From an uncultured Sutterella sp. (GTDB lineage: Bacteria; Pseudomonadota; Gammaproteobacteria; Burkholderiales; Burkholderiaceae_F): 64,000 nucleotides of DNA. A program made the position numbers and the translations under genes. Each line of letters starts with the position of its first letter. Position 1 is the stretch's first letter. Below the pieces are notes generated by a model that was not told the DNA's origin, ran no database searches, and saw only the letters and a program-made list of their open reading frames with translations. The DNA lies in assembly GCA_900757865.1 (NCBI GenBank), contig CAAEPH010000028.1, forward strand, positions 1 through 64,000, read 5' to 3'. Below are positions 56,742 to 64,000 of this stretch, one piece after another.

Positions 56742-58067
56742 ATGATTAACGAAGCTCAATTTGCCACCGAAGGAGCGATGCCCGACGCCTTCACGACGCC
56801 CCCTTCTGCCGCGTTACGCCAAGCGCTCACCGAGTTGCTCGCAAGCGGTGCCATCCCCTCAGGGTTCACGGGACGCTTAGGGCTTTTGCTCGTTGAAGAC
56901 GATACCGGGACCCAGCAAGTGCGCTTTGCGCTCGAAGCGAAATCCGGCATGGCTGATGGGTTTGCCAGCGATTGGGCGGCGGTGAGCGCCGAGCAATTGT
57001 GGCCTCAGATGGATGAGAACGAGGTGCCTGACGTTACCTTGATTGACGGTCGTGGGGAGCGCTTTACGCTTGTCGACTTTTTGTCGCAGCTTTTCGCGGA
57101 CTACCCGGAAAAACCATGGAATCAGGGTGGTGAAGCGCTCGCGCGACGCAAAGCCCGGTGGCGTGCAGCGATCGTGAAGTCGCTCGCGAGTCCCTCGGTC
57201 ACACTCATCAATGCGTTTAATCAAAACACCGACACCCGAGCGCTCTCCATGGGGGAAGTGTGGCTGGGGGCGAGCCCACAGCACGAAATTCGCTTCTCTG
57301 GTACGTTTTACCCTCCAGCGTCCGCAGGAAAACTCCTGCTCGCGCGGTTGACCAACGGCTTACCTCTCGCGGTGGCGCAACCTCACACGGCACCCGACGC
57401 TACCCCTGCACTCCCTGTGCTCTTTGAAGACGATGCGATGGTGGTGGTCAATAAACCCTCGCGTCTTGCGTCCGTCCCAGGGATTCGTGAGGTGGTGAGT
57501 GCGAAATCGATTCTCGAAGCCACACGTGGTCCTCTGCGCGTCGTGCATCGCTTAGATATGGACACCTCTGGCGTCTTGATTTTTGCCAAAAGCCCTCGCA
57601 CGGAAAAACGCCTTCAACAAGCCTTTCGTGATGGCGTTGCTTTGAAGCGCTACGTTGCGAGACTCGCGGGAGAACTCACCACGCCGATCGATCGTGTCGC
57701 ACTTCCCTTAGCACTCAATCTTTCGGACCGCCCGCGTCAGTGCGTCTTGGCCGAGAGCGAAGGCGGCAAGGCGAGCGTGACGCAAGTGGAACGCTTGGGC
57801 ATTGTGGTGAGTCCCACGGGGGTGCGTAAAACGCTCGTTGCGCTCTATCCCGAATCGGGACGCACACATCAGTTGCGTGTACACTGTGCGCATCAGGCGG
57901 GTTTGGGCATTGCGATCGATGGTGATCCTTTCTATGGGCCACTCGGCCTCTTGGGCGAGTTGCCCGCCACGCGCCTATGCTTGCACGCCGAATCGATTAC
58001 GATTCCGCACCCCGAGACGGGTACCCCCATGACGTTTTCGTGTGAAGCGGACTTCCCGGCGTTTTAG
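56742..58067 (+). CDS. RluA-family pseudouridine synthase
   Basis: Isomerises specific uridines in rRNA or tRNA. 441 residues, longer than RluA because of an N-terminal part of about 190 residues of unknown fold. The catalytic domain has VVNKPSRLASVPG, HRLDMDTSGVLIFAKS (catalytic Asp within HRLDxDTSG) and PESGRTHQLRVHCAHQ. The target base cannot be told. The gene ends 49 bp before the next. Confidence 0.92.
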   Translation: MINEAQFATEGAMPDAFTTPPSAALRQALTELLASGAIPSGFTGRLGLLLVEDDTGTQQVRFALEAKSGMADGFASDWAAVSAEQLWPQMDENEVPDVTLIDGRGERFTLVDFLSQLFADYPEKPWNQGGEALARRKARWRAAIVKSLASPSVTLINAFNQNTDTRALSMGEVWLGASPQHEIRFSGTFYPPASAGKLLLARLTNGLPLAVAQPHTAPDATPALPVLFEDDAMVVVNKPSRLASVPGIREVVSAKSILEATRGPLRVVHRLDMDTSGVLIFAKSPRTEKRLQQAFRDGVALKRYVARLAGELTTPIDRVALPLALNLSDRPRQCVLAESEGGKASVTQVERLGIVVSPTGVRKTLVALYPESGRTHQLRVHCAHQAGLGIAIDGDPFYGPLGLLGELPATRLCLHAESITIPHPETGTPMTFSCEADFPAF

Positions 58068-58116
58068 GCGGAGTAATCTTTTGTTAGACTCGTTTTTGTT
58101 TTGTGGTTGATCTCGT

Positions 58117-58659
58117 ATGGCCATTCTGACTCGACAAACGCGACAGCGCGTCTTAGCGCAAACCTTACCCTCGTCCATTGCAAAACACGTGAACCAACGC
58201 CTAAACCGTTTTGCCGTTGTCGATGCTGGCAATGCTGGCGATTTTGGTCATTCTGACGCTTTGTGCAGCGCCTTGGCTCAAAAGAAAGCCCGGGGCGCGA
58301 GCGCTCGTGACGAGCGCCAAGCCCTGCTCGAAGATGACTTTTTGCTGCTTCTTGCTAACGCGGCCCCCACCGACAATGTCGCCTTCGAAACGTCTGAAGC
58401 GTCTGTTGCATGGGAGGCGTCTAATGCCCTCGCTTCGCCTGACGCGGAAGCCGTTCGTGCCCTCTCGCTCGTTGTTGCCTCGACCGATGCTCGTGGCGCG
58501 CATTGGGCGCCCGGACACATCTACCTGGGCCAGACCACCGCGTCGGGACGCCACTATGACGCGAACGATGCGTACTTGGGCTTTACGGATGCGCAAGGGC
58601 GCCTCTGGGACGCCAAGGGCGGTTTTGTCGGTTGCACGCCTGCGCGAGTTGTGCGGTAG
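58117..58659 (+). CDS. Repeat-containing protein of unknown function
   Basis: 180 residues. The N-terminal two thirds are low in recognisable features. The C-terminus has three short repeats, IYLGQTTASGRHYDAND, AYLGFTDAQGRLWDAKG and GFVGCTPARVV. The unit G/A-Y-L-G-x-T-x-A-x-G-R-x-x-D-A resembles the short beta-flower repeats found in gut betaproteobacteria. No signal peptide. It may be co-transcribed with the pseudouridine synthase gene. A second long frame over the same DNA (58211-58669) is Arg/Pro-biased and less likely. Confidence 0.6.
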   Translation: MAILTRQTRQRVLAQTLPSSIAKHVNQRLNRFAVVDAGNAGDFGHSDALCSALAQKKARGASARDERQALLEDDFLLLLANAAPTDNVAFETSEASVAWEASNALASPDAEAVRALSLVVASTDARGAHWAPGHIYLGQTTASGRHYDANDAYLGFTDAQGRLWDAKGGFVGCTPARVVR

Positions 58660-58767
58660 AGTGCCTTAAGGGTGTCTTTCTCAAGGCACACACGAAAGCC
58701 TAAGGGAGCTTCAAAGCGCCCCGAATCGCAGTCTCCCCGCCCAACCATGGTAAGTTCACAGGACGTC

Positions 58768-59208
58768 ATGATGAGCGAATCGATTCGCCTATATGCCGCC
58801 AGTAGCCTCAAGAGCGCGTTAACTTCTCTATTGGCTGACTTTAGCCACCAAACCGGTGTGGCGGTTGACGTTCACTATGCTCCAGCGGGTCTCTTGCGAG
58901 AGTGTATTGAAGCGAGCGATAATCGCTCGCTTTTTCTTTCGGCCAACGAGGCGCACACGGATGCGCTAATGAAGAGCCATCGCGCACTTCGCCGAGAAGT
59001 GATCGCGCACGATCTGCTCGCCCTCGCCGTGCGACGTGAAGCCGTGACTCAAAACCGCGATTGGCTCTCCCTCTCCCTACGTGTCTTCTCACCCATGAAC
59101 AAAATGATCAAGCCCCCTATTCTCACCCGACGTCCCCTTCTTCTTTCCATCTTGCAGGCAGTTACTTCACAAATTCGCTACAATAATTCCACTTTTTTGG
59201 CTGATTGA
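58768..59208 (+). pseudogene. ModA-like molybdate-binding protein, truncated
   Basis: Begins SESIRLYAASSLKSALTSLL and continues VDVHYAPAGLLRECIEAS, LFLSANEAHTDAL, HDLLALAVRRE and NRDWLSLSL, the first lobe of a periplasmic molybdate/sulfate-binding protein. It has no signal peptide, and the resemblance stops after about 105 residues, where the full-length family would have another 120. The rest of the frame is unrelated. No modB or modC is nearby. Read as a remnant, although the ORF itself is intact. Confidence 0.6.
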
Positions 59209-59354
59209 CTTCCTTGCGTTCAGACTGCCTGGTGCGTTTGCTCGCTGGTGAGCGTGTCAAGTCGCCCAACGGGGTGAAGCACTCAAGCGAGTCAATCTTT
59301 TTAACGAAAACCCCTTTTTCATTGAACCCCTTTTACCGATAAGGACGAAAAATC

Positions 59355-60287
59355 GTGTCCGCTTTCGCTTTAGTACTTGGTCATAAGAACCCCGACTCCG
59401 ACAGTATTGTTTCCGCCATCGCCTGCACCTATCTCTATCAGCAGCGAGGGCTCGACGTAGAAGCCGCTGCCCAAGGCCAGCCCGCTCCCGAAACGCAGTT
59501 CATTTTGGATCGCTTTGGTCTTACCGCTCCTCAAGAAATCTACTCCGTGGCGGGGCGCGATGTGTACCTCGTTGACTACTCCGACCTAAACCAAGCGCCG
59601 GACGACTTCAAAGAAGCCAACCTCAAGGGGATCGTCGATCACCACAAGTTGGGTGATGTGACGAGCACCGCGCCAGTGGAATGCATCATCTGGACCGTGG
59701 GTTGCACCAACACCATCTTAAAGCGCATGTATGACTACATGGGTGTCGCCATTCCCGCGAACATCGCGGGCGCGATGCTCTGCGCTATTTTGTCCGACAC
59801 CGTGCTCTTTAAGAGCCCGACGTGCACCCCGACCGACATCGAAGCCGCCAAAGAGCTCGCTGCGATCGCCGGCATTGACGACATTGAAGCGCTTGGGATG
59901 GAGCTCTTCACGGCGAAATCGGCCGTCAAGGGCTGCAGCGCTCGTTCGCTCATCTTCCGCGACTACAAAGACTTCAACATGAACGGTCACAAAGTGGGCG
60001 TGGGTCAGCTCGAACTCGTGAGCCTTGACCTCTTAGCAGACCGCCGTGAAGAACTCTTGGCCGAATTGGCCGCGGTCAAAGGTGAAGAGGGTCGCCATAG
60101 CGCCCTTCTTCTTTTGACCGACATTATGAAGGAAGGCTCGGAGTTGCTCATGGTGTCCGACGATCCCGCTTTGATCGCCTCCGCCTGGGACAAGGCGTAC
60201 GTGGAAGGCACGCCGTTGTGGCTCGATGGTGTGATGAGCCGCAAGAAGCAAGTGGTGCCCAACTTGGAAGCCGCCTTTCGTAAATAA
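59355..60287 (+). CDS. ppaC: Manganese-dependent inorganic pyrophosphatase
   Basis: Family II (DHH) pyrophosphatase that splits the pyrophosphate made in biosynthesis. 310 residues. GTG start at 59355 after AAGGA. Metal motifs LGHKNPDSDSIVSAI, YSD(L) and VDHHKLGD, and the C-terminal substrate motif SRKKQVVP. The family is frequent in Firmicutes and found in few Proteobacteria. A terminator follows. Confidence 0.96.
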   Translation: MSAFALVLGHKNPDSDSIVSAIACTYLYQQRGLDVEAAAQGQPAPETQFILDRFGLTAPQEIYSVAGRDVYLVDYSDLNQAPDDFKEANLKGIVDHHKLGDVTSTAPVECIIWTVGCTNTILKRMYDYMGVAIPANIAGAMLCAILSDTVLFKSPTCTPTDIEAAKELAAIAGIDDIEALGMELFTAKSAVKGCSARSLIFRDYKDFNMNGHKVGVGQLELVSLDLLADRREELLAELAAVKGEEGRHSALLLLTDIMKEGSELLMVSDDPALIASAWDKAYVEGTPLWLDGVMSRKKQVVPNLEAAFRK

Positions 60288-60354
60288 GCACTAAATCGCC
60301 TTAAGTTCGCTAACGAGCCCTCCAAAAGGCGATTTGCCCAGGAGGGTTCGCCCC

Positions 60355-60395
60355 AAAGACCGTGATCGATTCAAACCGTTCACGGTCTTTTGTTG
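60355..60395 (+). terminator. Terminator of ppaC
   Basis: AAAGACCGTGA (60355-60365) with TCACGGTCTTT (60380-60390), then TGTTGTT. Confidence 0.75.
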
Positions 60396-60540
60396 TTGGG
60401 AATGCCTGCGCTTTAAGACCAGAAAGAGTGATTCTGACTTTCGACGCGCCAACACAGCTTATCCTCTCACACTCACGGCTAAATGAGAATGCGTTACACT
60501 TAAAGAACTTTCGTGATCTTTCTTTAGGAGGCAAATCCTC

Positions 60541-61020
60541 ATGACAGAAAAAACGCCGGATACGTTAACCGTGGGCGATGCGGTCCCTGAATTTGCTGCC
60601 CCCAACCAGGACGGACAGCTCATCACCAGCAAGGCGCTCTTGGGTACACCCTATGTGCTCTACTTCTACCCCAAAGACAACACGCCAGGGTGCACTACCG
60701 AGGCCTGTGACTTTCAGGAAAAGCTCACCGACTATCGGGGCTTAGGCTTTACCGTGATTGGTGTCTCGCGTGACTCTCAGAAAAGCCATCAGAATTTTCG
60801 TGCCAAATACCACCTTGACTTTGATCTCTTGAGCGACACCGATGAGGTGCTCTGTCGCGCCTTTGGTGTACTCAAAGAGAAAAACATGTATGGTCGTAAG
60901 GTTTTTGGCATTGAACGCTCCACCTTTATCGTGGATAAAGACGGCAAACTTGTTGGTATTTTCCGTGGTGTCAAAGCGAAAACGCACGTCGAGGAACTTC
61001 TGAGCCACTTAAAAGGCTAA
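60541..61020 (+). CDS. bcp: Thioredoxin-dependent peroxiredoxin Bcp
   Basis: Reduces hydroperoxides in the cytoplasm. 159 residues, the usual length. The peroxidatic cysteine is in YPKDNTPGCTTEACDFQE, with the resolving cysteine five residues on. Also VIGVSRDSQKSHQNF and RSTFIVDKDGKL. GGAGG precedes the ATG by nine bases. Confidence 0.95.
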   Translation: MTEKTPDTLTVGDAVPEFAAPNQDGQLITSKALLGTPYVLYFYPKDNTPGCTTEACDFQEKLTDYRGLGFTVIGVSRDSQKSHQNFRAKYHLDFDLLSDTDEVLCRAFGVLKEKNMYGRKVFGIERSTFIVDKDGKLVGIFRGVKAKTHVEELLSHLKG

Positions 61021-61548
61021 GGGAAAGAGTGGGCGGACAGTGTACGCTCTTCGCCAGATGCGCGAGCAACGCCAAACGACGTTGCGTCGCGCATGACGAA
61101 AAAAGCGCACACAGTCACGGGGTAGTCTCAGGGCGGACGGTCTCTGTGCACCTGCTTCTACCTGCCTCTATCTGCATCTACCTGCTTCCGGTCGTCCCTG
61201 GTCATTTGCGCCCGATCACCAGCCTTTCTGAAGCCTTTCTGAAGCCTTTCTTCGCTTTTTAGAGACTCAATTTTGGGGCTTTTTGAGATCTTTTTGGCCC
61301 TTTTGTAGGTTCCCTGAGCCTTCCCTCCACCAAAGGTCGGAGGGGACGCTTACACGAACGACGACTTACACATTCTCTCAACCTTCCGTATACTTTAGGG
61401 TCTGCGTTCCTTGAGGAAATGTCGTTGACACGTCGCTTTTGCGCTCATGCGTGTCCACTCCTCAAATCCTTAGCACTCGAGATAAGCAAACCACGCGCCC
61501 AATCAACGCGATTTTTGTCATCATCCGTCACAAAAAGAAGAGGACAAC
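61021..61548. other. Intergenic region with short tandem repeats
   Basis: About 530 bp. Four 10-bp repeats of the form CCTGCTTCTA at 61151-61190 and three 11-bp repeats AGCCTTTCTGA at 61221-61250. No gene is supported. Confidence 0.5.
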
Positions 61549-61601
61549 ATGCCTGAGAGCACGGTTAAACCCACACGCCCAGCCACTCAACCTGCCTTAG
61601 A
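61549..61601 (+). pseudogene. Gene start cut off by the insertion sequence
   Basis: GAGGA lies just before ATG 61549, which reads MPESTVKPTRPATQPALD and then runs into the insertion-sequence end at 61602, reaching a TAG eight codons later. Nothing on the far side of the element looks like its continuation. The family is unknown. Confidence 0.45.
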
Positions 61602-63413
61602 CTGTAACGCTCGGAATTAGGTACGCCATACCATGGCGTACCGATCTCTATAGCTCATTTGGTTAATAACGTTTCAAGGTCTGCGTCATCGATTTCAAAT
61701 TGCAACTTGTTCATCAGTTTCTTGGTGGCATTCTTGATTGGAGAAAGACTCCAGTGGCCATTTTTCTTAGTGGCCATAATCCTACTCAGAGTCTGGCGTA
61801 AATCCTCAAAGGAAATATTTTTATCTTCTCCTAGGCGGGCAATTTCAGCCAAGCACTCCATGCCAATGGATGAAGACAAGTGGTTCAAGAACAACCAAGC
61901 CTCTTGACTGGTCTGATCCTGCATATAGGAGGCTTCGAAATCCATGCTTTCACCGTAGGTTTTGAAAAACTGTTCGATCGCCTGGCGTTGCTTATATACG
62001 CGATATATTTGATGACAATTCAAGTCCAAGCGATTTGTTCTTAAAGTGAACGTCCCCATTTCTGGAGTCTGACTTAAGACTTCTTTCAAGTCCTTTGGAG
62101 CAAGTGCAGCTAATTCTTCATCACTTAAACGCCCTTTGCCTTTCTCACGGCGTTTTTGTTCCATCTGAATCTTTTTATCGCTATCTTCGTTATTTTTATT
62201 CGCACGTGCAACGGCATCGGCAAGCTCGTTTGCGTAGAGCTGAGCATCAAAAAACACAAATACGTTGACCCCGTCTTTTTCGACTTTGAATGCTTGAATG
62301 GCACGATTGTTGTAGTTAAAAACATCGGTGTAGCTACTCGGATTCAACAGGAGATGTTCCGCAACGATCTGGCTACCTCGTTTGATCGGGATCACGTACT
62401 GGAGCCCTAGGCGATTGAGTTCATCAAAGTCGTCTTCAGATGCGAAACCTTTGTCGCCAATGATCGTATAGTTGCTACTGGAAATACCACATTCTTTCAT
62501 AATATTAGGAAAGGCACTCACATCAGGCGTACTGCCAAGATATTGCTTGTAATAAACAGGTGTAGCGGAGTTTTTCCCTAGGCTATACACGTATAGTAGA
62601 TTGATTTGAGGCATGTATCTACGCTTCGAATCATAGTCCAGCTCAGCTAACTCCATGGTTTTAGACGACGTGATTAACCGATGTCCATCGAACAGAATGA
62701 AGACATCTGAGCGGTTTACATCTTCCTTCATAAATTCGGTGATAACAGATCTACGCCGGCCAAGTGTTTGGAGAAATTGGCTGTTTTGATGAGCTGTAAA
62801 TGCAAGACCAGGAAAGGCATGCGACAAGAAGCTCGTTTCGTAATGAACTTGCAATCGGCGGAAGTAGGGCTCTCGGAGCGCTCTAAGCAGCACTGTGACG
62901 TAGATTCTCTGCCAGATATCGGGAAAATATTTTTGAAGGCGAACCAACATTTCATTCGTTCGCTCCATGAGAAATACAGAGCCTCCCACCTCTACCACGT
63001 CAGAAAGGCTACTTACGGGCTCTATAGCGGGAGTTGATGATGCCTGCACTGGCTCCTCGGACACCAGTCGACGCTTTGTTGGAACTAGTCCCTCTGGTGT
63101 GATCTTGCCGAGACACTTTCCTGAAACTTTCTGACTTCTTTTCTTAATTGGATCGTATCGACTGGACCGTTCATAGAGGTACCAATTATTTCGAATACGT
63201 TTAATTTCTGTGTTTCGAGGTTTCTGAAATGAGGTAACAAAATCTGGTTTTTCAGTCATTTTTCCGCTCTTAAAATAACCAACCTATTAGGTATCTCAAT
63301 TATAGCAAAACCGAGATGGTTTGTCATCTCGGTTTTGGTTGTGGCAGTGAGAAAATACTACTTTTTTCTGCCCTATTTGAAGCGATTAACCACCCTAAAG
63401 TCGAGCGTTACAG
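61602..63413 (-). mobile_element. Complete IS4/IS1634-like insertion sequence
   Basis: Bounded by 12-bp terminal inverted repeats CTGTAACGCTCG (61602-61613) and CGAGCGTTACAG (63402-63413). It contains one transposase on the minus strand, a hairpin GGTACGCCAT/ATGGCGTACC (61620-61642) after it, and a hairpin AAAACCGAGATG/CATCTCGGTTTT (63307-63336) before it, which may block read-in transcription. No target duplication is visible at the flanks (CTTAGA and TTTAAA). Confidence 0.85.
61655..63259 (-). CDS. DDE transposase, IS4/IS1634-like
   Basis: 534 residues. Catalytic pattern: first Asp in FILFDGHRLITSSK, second in TIIGDKGFASEDDFDEL, and Glu in the YRVYKQRQAIEQFFKTYGE segment (Y-x-K/R-R-x-x-I-E-x-x-F). 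A Lys/Glu-rich insertion at about 360-400 separates the last two. The gene is intact and the element looks recent. Confidence 0.92.
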   Translation of the reverse strand: MTEKPDFVTSFQKPRNTEIKRIRNNWYLYERSSRYDPIKKRSQKVSGKCLGKITPEGLVPTKRRLVSEEPVQASSTPAIEPVSSLSDVVEVGGSVFLMERTNEMLVRLQKYFPDIWQRIYVTVLLRALREPYFRRLQVHYETSFLSHAFPGLAFTAHQNSQFLQTLGRRRSVITEFMKEDVNRSDVFILFDGHRLITSSKTMELAELDYDSKRRYMPQINLLYVYSLGKNSATPVYYKQYLGSTPDVSAFPNIMKECGISSSNYTIIGDKGFASEDDFDELNRLGLQYVIPIKRGSQIVAEHLLLNPSSYTDVFNYNNRAIQAFKVEKDGVNVFVFFDAQLYANELADAVARANKNNEDSDKKIQMEQKRREKGKGRLSDEELAALAPKDLKEVLSQTPEMGTFTLRTNRLDLNCHQIYRVYKQRQAIEQFFKTYGESMDFEASYMQDQTSQEAWLFLNHLSSSIGMECLAEIARLGEDKNISFEDLRQTLSRIMATKKNGHWSLSPIKNATKKLMNKLQFEIDDADLETLLTK

Positions 63414-63511
63414 TTTAAAAAATTAAGGTGGAATGAGTCAGGTGAGGTCATGATGAACAAAAACATAGATCGATAGAATACCTTATATTATAATCTTTGT
63501 TAAAAAAACAA

Positions 63512-63561
63512 GTCCCCTTGTTTGTTTTTTTTGCATTAAAATCAAAAACTTACAAGGGGAC
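63512..63561. repeat. Inverted repeat GTCCCCTTGT / ACAAGGGGAC
   Basis: 10-bp perfect arms at 63512-63521 and 63552-63561 with an AT-rich 30-bp loop, between the insertion sequence and the ORF at the right edge. It may be an operator or a fold in the 5' leader. Confidence 0.4.
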
Positions 63562-63623
63562 AGATAATAATTTTTTCGCTGTTTATAGAATTTCAGCGGA
63601 GTTTAGGAGAAGAGCACAAGAAG

Positions 63624-63899
63624 GTGCTTGAAGAATGGGTATCAACAGTAAGACGATCCAGTAGTGCGCTTGGACTCAAAGACATAACAGACAGATACTT
63701 GGGTCGCCTATTTTCTCACGCTCCCCTTGGCAAGGATGATATATGGCCATCTGAGACTGTAAGAGATATCATAGAAGCTATCCATTCGGATGGAATAAAA
63801 TTTGGTACGCGTATAGGTCTATACAATGCTCGAGGTGCGTTTTGGCGTAAGAATGGGAGCGATCAAGAGCGTGAGCTCGCTGACAAATATCGATTCTAG
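63624..63899 (+). pseudogene. Unrecognised protein, in-frame TAG, runs off the window
   Basis: The frame is open from about 63550 without a good start (GTG 63624 is the first) and reads LGRLFSHAPLGKDDIWP, DIIEAIHSDGIKFGTR, GLYNARGAFWRKNGSDQERE and LADKYRF, then TAG at 63897-63899. The same frame continues AESLEFTHPFVASVLKWLVE to the end of the window. The body looks like the C-terminal part of a conserved protein with one nonsense change. No family is named. Confidence 0.45.
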
Positions 63900-64000
63900 G
63901 CTGAGAGTTTGGAGTTTACGCATCCCTTTGTAGCGTCAGTACTTAAATGGTTGGTTGAAACTTATGAGAGTGAAGCTAAGGAGCAAGATACTGATACCTT

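Noticed and set aside
58211..58669. 152-codon ORF overlapping the repeat protein
   Set aside because: Arg/Pro/Ser-rich, typical of an out-of-frame shadow; the frame from 58117 has repeated structure.
1..64000. tRNA or rRNA genes
   Set aside because: No cloverleaf with a T-loop GTTCGAATC-like core or conserved rRNA word was found on reading; a covariance search would be decisive.

Overview
The window looks like a piece of a gut betaproteobacterium of the Burkholderiales, most likely Sutterella or a close relative. This is inferred from gene content and protein style: a Burkholderiales-type porin, an arylsulfate sulfotransferase with its own DsbL/DsbI pair, a periplasmic fumarate-reductase-like flavoprotein, trimeric and classical autotransporters, and AKR/MFS/MarR genes with beta-proteobacterial flavour. 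No rRNA or tRNA gene was recognised, so the assignment is not anchored by a marker gene.

Layout. 1-2.9 kb: mostly non-coding with repeats, then cysK (minus) behind palindromic sites. 2.9-5.4 kb: a YadA-like trimeric adhesin whose signal peptide is out of frame with its start because of a C8 tract (possible phase variation). 6.2-7.0 kb: zupT. 7.15-12.2 kb: a TonB-dependent receptor, exbB, exbD and tonB on the minus strand behind a Fur-like site. 12.5-17.9 kb: a TetR regulator facing a carboxymuconolactone decarboxylase/cupin fusion gene that has a frameshift and is split precisely by an IS607-type element (tnpA frameshifted, large tnpB), then a decayed ATPase gene and a small secreted repeat protein. 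17.9-24.4 kb: MATE exporter, decayed orphan hicB, aldehyde dehydrogenase, NlpE-like lipoprotein, exported thioredoxin-like protein, LysR regulator. 24.8-27.8 kb: large autotransporter. 28.4-32.1 kb: small ribbon-helix-helix-like protein with gpmI, and a GT-B-like protein. 32.5-41.5 kb: IS debris, a P-loop ATPase broken by one stop, an exported FMN/FAD fumarate-reductase-like protein lying between two aldo/keto reductase fragments, a second ATPase (DUF4143 type), an intact aldo/keto reductase and an MFS exporter. 41.9-48 kb: MarR, a membrane protein, asparaginase, a lipoprotein and a Tat-type FMN-dependent alpha-hydroxy-acid dehydrogenase with a frameshift. 48.4-54.6 kb: LysR regulator divergent from assT-porin-dsbL-dsbI. 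54.6-61 kb: sstT (frameshifted), an RluA-type pseudouridine synthase, a repeat protein, a truncated ModA-like protein, Mn-dependent pyrophosphatase and bcp. 61-64 kb: a complete IS4/IS1634-like element that cuts off a gene start, then a truncated unknown ORF at the window edge.

How it fits together. The receptor and ExbB/ExbD/TonB form one energised uptake module. AssT, porin, DsbL and DsbI form one envelope module for sulfate-group transfer from phenolic sulfates: the porin probably admits substrate and the DsbL/DsbI pair oxidises AssT cysteines. The exported flavoprotein and the Tat-exported FMN enzyme suggest periplasmic redox chemistry. Many genes are broken by single-base deletions or single stops (about ten loci), which points either to genome decay or to residual sequencing errors. 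That question affects several of the calls below.
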